Assembly (NCBI GenBank): GCA_001557505.1
Contig: LSAX01000005.1
Coordinates: forward strand, 1,054,001-1,118,000
Length of the DNA stretch: 64,000 bases
Direction of reading: 5' to 3'
Source of the DNA: Reticulascus tulasneorum
Taxonomy: Eukaryota > Ascomycota > Sordariomycetes > Glomerellales > Reticulascaceae
The notes beneath the pieces are model-generated. The model had not been told where the DNA came from, ran no database searches, and worked only from the letters and a program-made list of their open reading frames with translations. The translations under genes were made by a program, and so were the position numbers. Positions 60,541 through 64,000 of this stretch are shown here, piece after piece (the stretch's first letter is position 1; each line of letters begins with the position of its first letter).

Positions 60541-62332
60541 ATGGGTCTCAGAGCTTCCCAAAAAAAACGCAAGTCCGCACCATCGGACCTTGGAACGAAG
60601 AACAGAGATTCAGGGTTGAAACCCCAGAATCATAGAGAAACATTTACTGCTAAACGGATCGAAATAGACGGAACCGGGAAGGTAGATATGGATGATGTGA
60701 ATCTCCGCCAAAGCAAAGAAGCATCTGCCACTGCCATGTCCCAAAACAAAGACATCATCTTCATTGTCGAGGGATTTGACGAAGTTCTGCCCAAACATTT
60801 GGCAAAGGCTGGGCTTGATATTCCGCGATCCTTCTTTGAAGTCCATTTGGATCAAAATACTGGGAAGAGCGTCAAGATGGACCTTGGGAACAGTAGCAGC
60901 GGAACGTTCTTTGCGAGCTGGTCGACTCCCTTAGCTCAGAGTCGGCGGCATTGGAGAATTGAGCAGAAGATCCGCGCGGGGAGACCATATGACCTGGAAA
61001 TTGATACAGACCCCGTATCACTGTACCAGAGTCACGTTCGCTACGCGAGGTTTCCTCTGGTTCCATTTCGGCAATATCACCCACTTCATCCGCTAAACAG
61101 CCGCAATCTACCGGCTTTAACCTCTGGAAATGTCCAACATCATGGCACATCTTGTGTATCTTTTTACTATAGGATAGTAGAAGGATCACTTAGAGGTACG
61201 TGGAGGAACTTGACTTCTTTGTCTGTTTAACACCACTCGCTTGGCTAGGCTCTAAATAGTGTGCCGCAGGGTGTCTACTCGTTGATCCACGACGTCAGCA
61301 TACTTTTGAGGCCGTTGAACTCGATCTATGGTCTGGAAATGGTGGATCCACCGCAATGCAAGATGAATATTGCTTCGAGGGGGAACAGCCCTTACTGGAA
61401 CGAATTGCAAGCATCTTCGGAGCCACAGGTTGGTTTTCGGGACGGGAGCCAGTGGCCGCAATCATTCAATCAATCATGAGCCTGGTTATAGAGGATATGC
61501 CAAAGGTATTATTTGAGGTTAGCCGAGGGCTCGATGGCATAGAAATATGCTTATCGATGGATACAACGCTACGTTCATCAGTATCTGAGTGGAGGGAATA
61601 CCTCGGCCGCTGGAGAAACTCACTGTCTCATCTGACGTCGTCCACATCATACATGCTGGAGGAGTTGGAGCATGATCTAGAGGAGAGGAAAGAAGTTGTT
61701 CGAAAGCCCGACACGTCGTGGAGAGACACAGGCAGGATATGTGAGAGAAGGGTTCGGCAAACCACGCAATTAAAAGGCGAGTTACAAGCGACTGCTGCAA
61801 GAATTGAAACTGCCTTCCAGGCACTGATGTCAACTCTAAGCATCCTCGAGAGCCAACGAGCAATCAGTCAAGCGGAAACAATATCTAAATTGACTAACTT
61901 GGCATTTTTCTTCATCCCACTAAGTTTTGTGGCCACTGTTTTTGGGGCGAATGTCGTGGTAGGCTACTTTCTTGCTCTACTCAGGGACAGAACTGGTTTA
62001 AGGCGCAGGAATTCCAGGATCGATTGACCTGGAGACTATTCTTAGGAATATTGCTCGGCACTGCCGGTGCAACATATGTGGCCTTTTACGCCATTGAGGC
62101 TTGGAGGATGCTTGCCAACTTACCCCAAGCTATTTACAGGCGTATAGATTGGAGAATGTTCAATCGGGCCAGCGAGCTGTTGTCTAAACTGCGGGTATCT
62201 GTAACCTCTACTCGTGATCTCTTTGCCGTGTTAGTCACCTTGCTAGGTGGCGGAATTCTGGCTTGTCTGATCACTGTGGAAACACGGTTCTACTTCTCCG
62301 CAGGGGCAACGGTAGGATTGTCTCTTTACTAA
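60541..62332 (+). CDS. Divergent CorA-like membrane protein with GAN in place of GMN
   Basis: The best model joins 60541-61195, 61270-61958 and 61985-62332 (563 aa). The first intron (61196-61269, GTACGT donor) restores GCLLVDPRR, homologous to the GCLGMDPRI block of the CorA-like gene at 30.9 kb. A long coiled helix (about 330-430) leads to the first membrane span, LAFFFIPLSFVATVFGANV. The selectivity tripeptide GMN is GAN here (444-446). Immediately after it the frame must jump 26 bases (61959-61984) to continue into GQNWFKAQEFQDR and the second span. A 26-bp intron is shorter than usual for fungi, so this may be a frameshifted gene. Without the jump the protein stops at 62027, just after the first span. 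Mg2+ transport is doubtful. Confidence 0.65.
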
Positions 62333-62523
62333 CGTAGCTGTGGCCAAGAATACTGGGCAAATATGTAAGGTTCGAATGTAAACATGGTGATAGTCAAATT
62401 GCTATGTGTGTCTAATCTCCAGCGGTTGTAAAATACCGTACGAAGTAATCAGTCTGAAATAGCCTTTGGTTCGTAAGATCTAGAAGCAAGAATGCTCTCA
62501 TATGATCAAGGAATCAAGTTCCC

Positions 62524-63237
62524 TTAGATATCTTGATGCCCGTAACCTTTTCCCTTGCCAAACGGAGTATTCCTCCGTTGTTCACGCGCATTCAAGAATG
62601 CCAGAACACAAACAACGAGCTCGATAACGAACAATGGTATCAAGTTCCATCTCCAGCCCTGCATTATCTTATGAAAGGTTCTGATGTCGTCGACCTTGGA
62701 TCCGTTGGTGAGTGGGAGCTGCAGCACAGCTCCAAACCAGTTTTGCGGTGTCCATGACTCGAGCGAGTACTTGCCGTCCAGCGTCGAGGCAAATTGGAGG
62801 TCTATGGTCTGCCCAGCATGAGCTTCGGTGACGACATTGACGTAAATGAGCGCCGCAAGGGTGAGGAGGGTAGCGGGGACGGTGATGGCAAGCCAAAATC
62901 GGTACCACACTTTAAAGAATTTGTTGGTGTGGTAAGACTGCCGGCTTCGGAACCAAAGTGCCAGGATGCCGCCGAGGCCAACGAGGACAAAGGCGGAGCC
63001 CCCGGCGGCGTTGCTGGTGTGGCCTTGATTGGTAAGGATCTTGAGTGGTTCGCTCTGTAGAGGGAATGTGGAACCCTCGAACTCGACTTCGTACGGATCA
63101 CCAGCGCCGGTGTTAAGCCAGCGGACCATGCTGGAAATGAATGCCATCTCAACAGCGGCGTCGAGCATGAGAATGCCGACGCCGGCTTTTAGGAGCGCAC
63201 TAATCAGAGTCATTGTGGTGTGGCGGGATCTCGGCAC
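62524..63237 (-). CDS. Four-span membrane protein of unknown function
   Basis: This single-exon gene encodes 237 aa; an in-frame ATG at 63213 would remove eight residues. Hydrophobic segments lie near residues 10-32, 78-96, 112-134 and 197-215. A polar loop of about 60 residues between spans 3 and 4 contains TPQNWFGAVLQLPL, and a basic tail ends GKGYGHQDI. The pattern resembles small uncharacterised fungal membrane proteins of similar layout. It converges with the CorA-like gene, separated by 190 bp. No function is proposed. Confidence 0.7.
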   Translation of the reverse strand: MPRSRHTTMTLISALLKAGVGILMLDAAVEMAFISSMVRWLNTGAGDPYEVEFEGSTFPLQSEPLKILTNQGHTSNAAGGSAFVLVGLGGILALWFRSRQSYHTNKFFKVWYRFWLAITVPATLLTLAALIYVNVVTEAHAGQTIDLQFASTLDGKYSLESWTPQNWFGAVLQLPLTNGSKVDDIRTFHKIMQGWRWNLIPLFVIELVVCVLAFLNAREQRRNTPFGKGKGYGHQDI

Positions 63238-63942
63238 GTCGATGATAGGCTTGCTAGGGTGGTTGTCGGGATTATTGTAAGTGGAGCAGATCGGAGTCGA
63301 GAACTTGCTAGACTTGCTTGAACAACAGAAAAGACAAATGCATGGGAAAGCGCAGGCGCTGTATTTTGAAGGAAACCGATACAGTCATGCCAGCGCGAAG
63401 CGGCGGAAAGGCCAAACTCTTATAGTCCATCTCACGGTTGATTATAATACGGAAAATGCAAGTGCTGACAATTTCTCATCAGTAGCCTCATTTCATTGTG
63501 CCACTGAGACCCAGAAAGAGGAAGAAGAGGCGCAGCTGAAAGGATGGCGCTGACGCGCTAGACGCAAAGTCTGGGGAGAAACCGGCGGGATCTACGGCTT
63601 TGCTGGGCAAACATGGCTAAATCTCACCTCAGCTGACCCCTGCCAGTCGGCTGTTGTGCAATTTCGCTGGCTAACAATAGGCTGGCAGGAGGATTGCCAC
63701 GACAGCAAAGATTTTCAGACAGATGCTTACCGAGAGTCAAGTAAATATTGCCTACTTACTACGGACGTACATACCGAGTCAAACACTTGAATCTGTCGAA
63801 GATTGCACAACCCCAGATGCTAAATCTGACTGCGCCGAAATCTTCCATGCCACATCGACATCTGTCAACTTGCTTGCGTGTTTGTCACGTTCACTGCGAT
63901 AATAATGTTTGCGACGCTGTTCAGGAGGCGGCTGGCAGCTGC
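63238..63942. other. Intergenic up to the terminal repeat
   Basis: This stretch holds the promoter of the membrane-protein gene. A 90-codon plus-strand frame at its start has no recognisable features and overlaps the promoter, so I do not call it. Confidence 0.4.
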
Positions 63943-63986
63943 AATCCTGCGTGCAGGTTATCTAAATCCTGCGCGCAGGTTATCTA
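63943..63986. repeat. 22-bp tandem repeat, two copies
   Basis: Two directly adjoining 22-bp units, 63943-63964 and 63965-63986, differ by one base. The core of the second unit is the perfect 12-bp palindrome CCTGCGCGCAGG; the first has CCTGCGTGCAGG. The repeat may continue in other forms beyond the window, which ends 14 bases later. Confidence 0.85.
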
Positions 63987-64000
63987 CCGGCAATCTGGTC

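Overview
The window is nuclear DNA of a filamentous ascomycete (Pezizomycotina). Most genes are split by 50-75 bp introns with GT..AG ends. The gene content is typically fungal: a HET-domain protein, an ENA-type sodium ATPase, a DUF1996 secreted protein, a GH7 cellulase, two S8 subtilases and a Dal5-family permease. I count 19 confident or fairly confident genes in 64 kb (about one per 3.4 kb), one gene with an unresolved 5' end, and a few decayed fragments. I cannot fix the species. I see no rRNA, tRNA, CRISPR or telomere repeats. All gene models were spliced by eye from reading frame and splice-site agreement; each assembled CDS is a multiple of three.

Layout. 1-4.2 kb: no gene seen. 4.2-8.5 kb: secreted amidase and a Cys-rich seven-span membrane protein. 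8.5-18 kb: a Na+/phosphate symporter (PHO89/PHO-4 type) followed on the same strand by a P-type IID Na+ ATPase (ENA type); both have long upstream regions crowded with GCCAAG motifs. 19.1-20.6 kb: proteinase K-like protease. 21.4-26.5 kb: Dal5-family permease divergent from a TauD/JLP1-like dioxygenase, a plausible sulfonate-use pair. 27.4-28.8 kb: DUF1996 secreted protein. 30.9-33.1 kb: CorA-like transporter. 33.6-36.1 kb: two convergent SDR oxidoreductases. 37-40.9 kb: hemerythrin-domain protein and a HET-domain protein. 42.1-46.4 kb: EthD-like protein and a large PA-domain subtilase. 46.5-50.1 kb: gene-poor, holding a candidate 557-bp solo LTR and an exon relic. 50.1-54.4 kb: small secreted protein, aldo/keto reductase and GH7 cellobiohydrolase. 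54.4-60.5 kb: gene-poor, with a possible pseudogene and an orphan gene with an unresolved start. 60.5-63.2 kb: a second, divergent CorA-like gene and a four-span membrane protein. The window ends in a 22-bp tandem repeat.

How genes may work together. The strongest functional link is the phosphate symporter plus Na+ pump: one brings Na+ in with phosphate, the other expels Na+, and shared PacC-type sites suggest joint induction at alkaline pH. The second is the permease plus sulfonate dioxygenase. Amidase, proteases, cellulase and DUF1996 protein fit a saprotrophic or plant-associated secretome, without evidence that they form a cluster.
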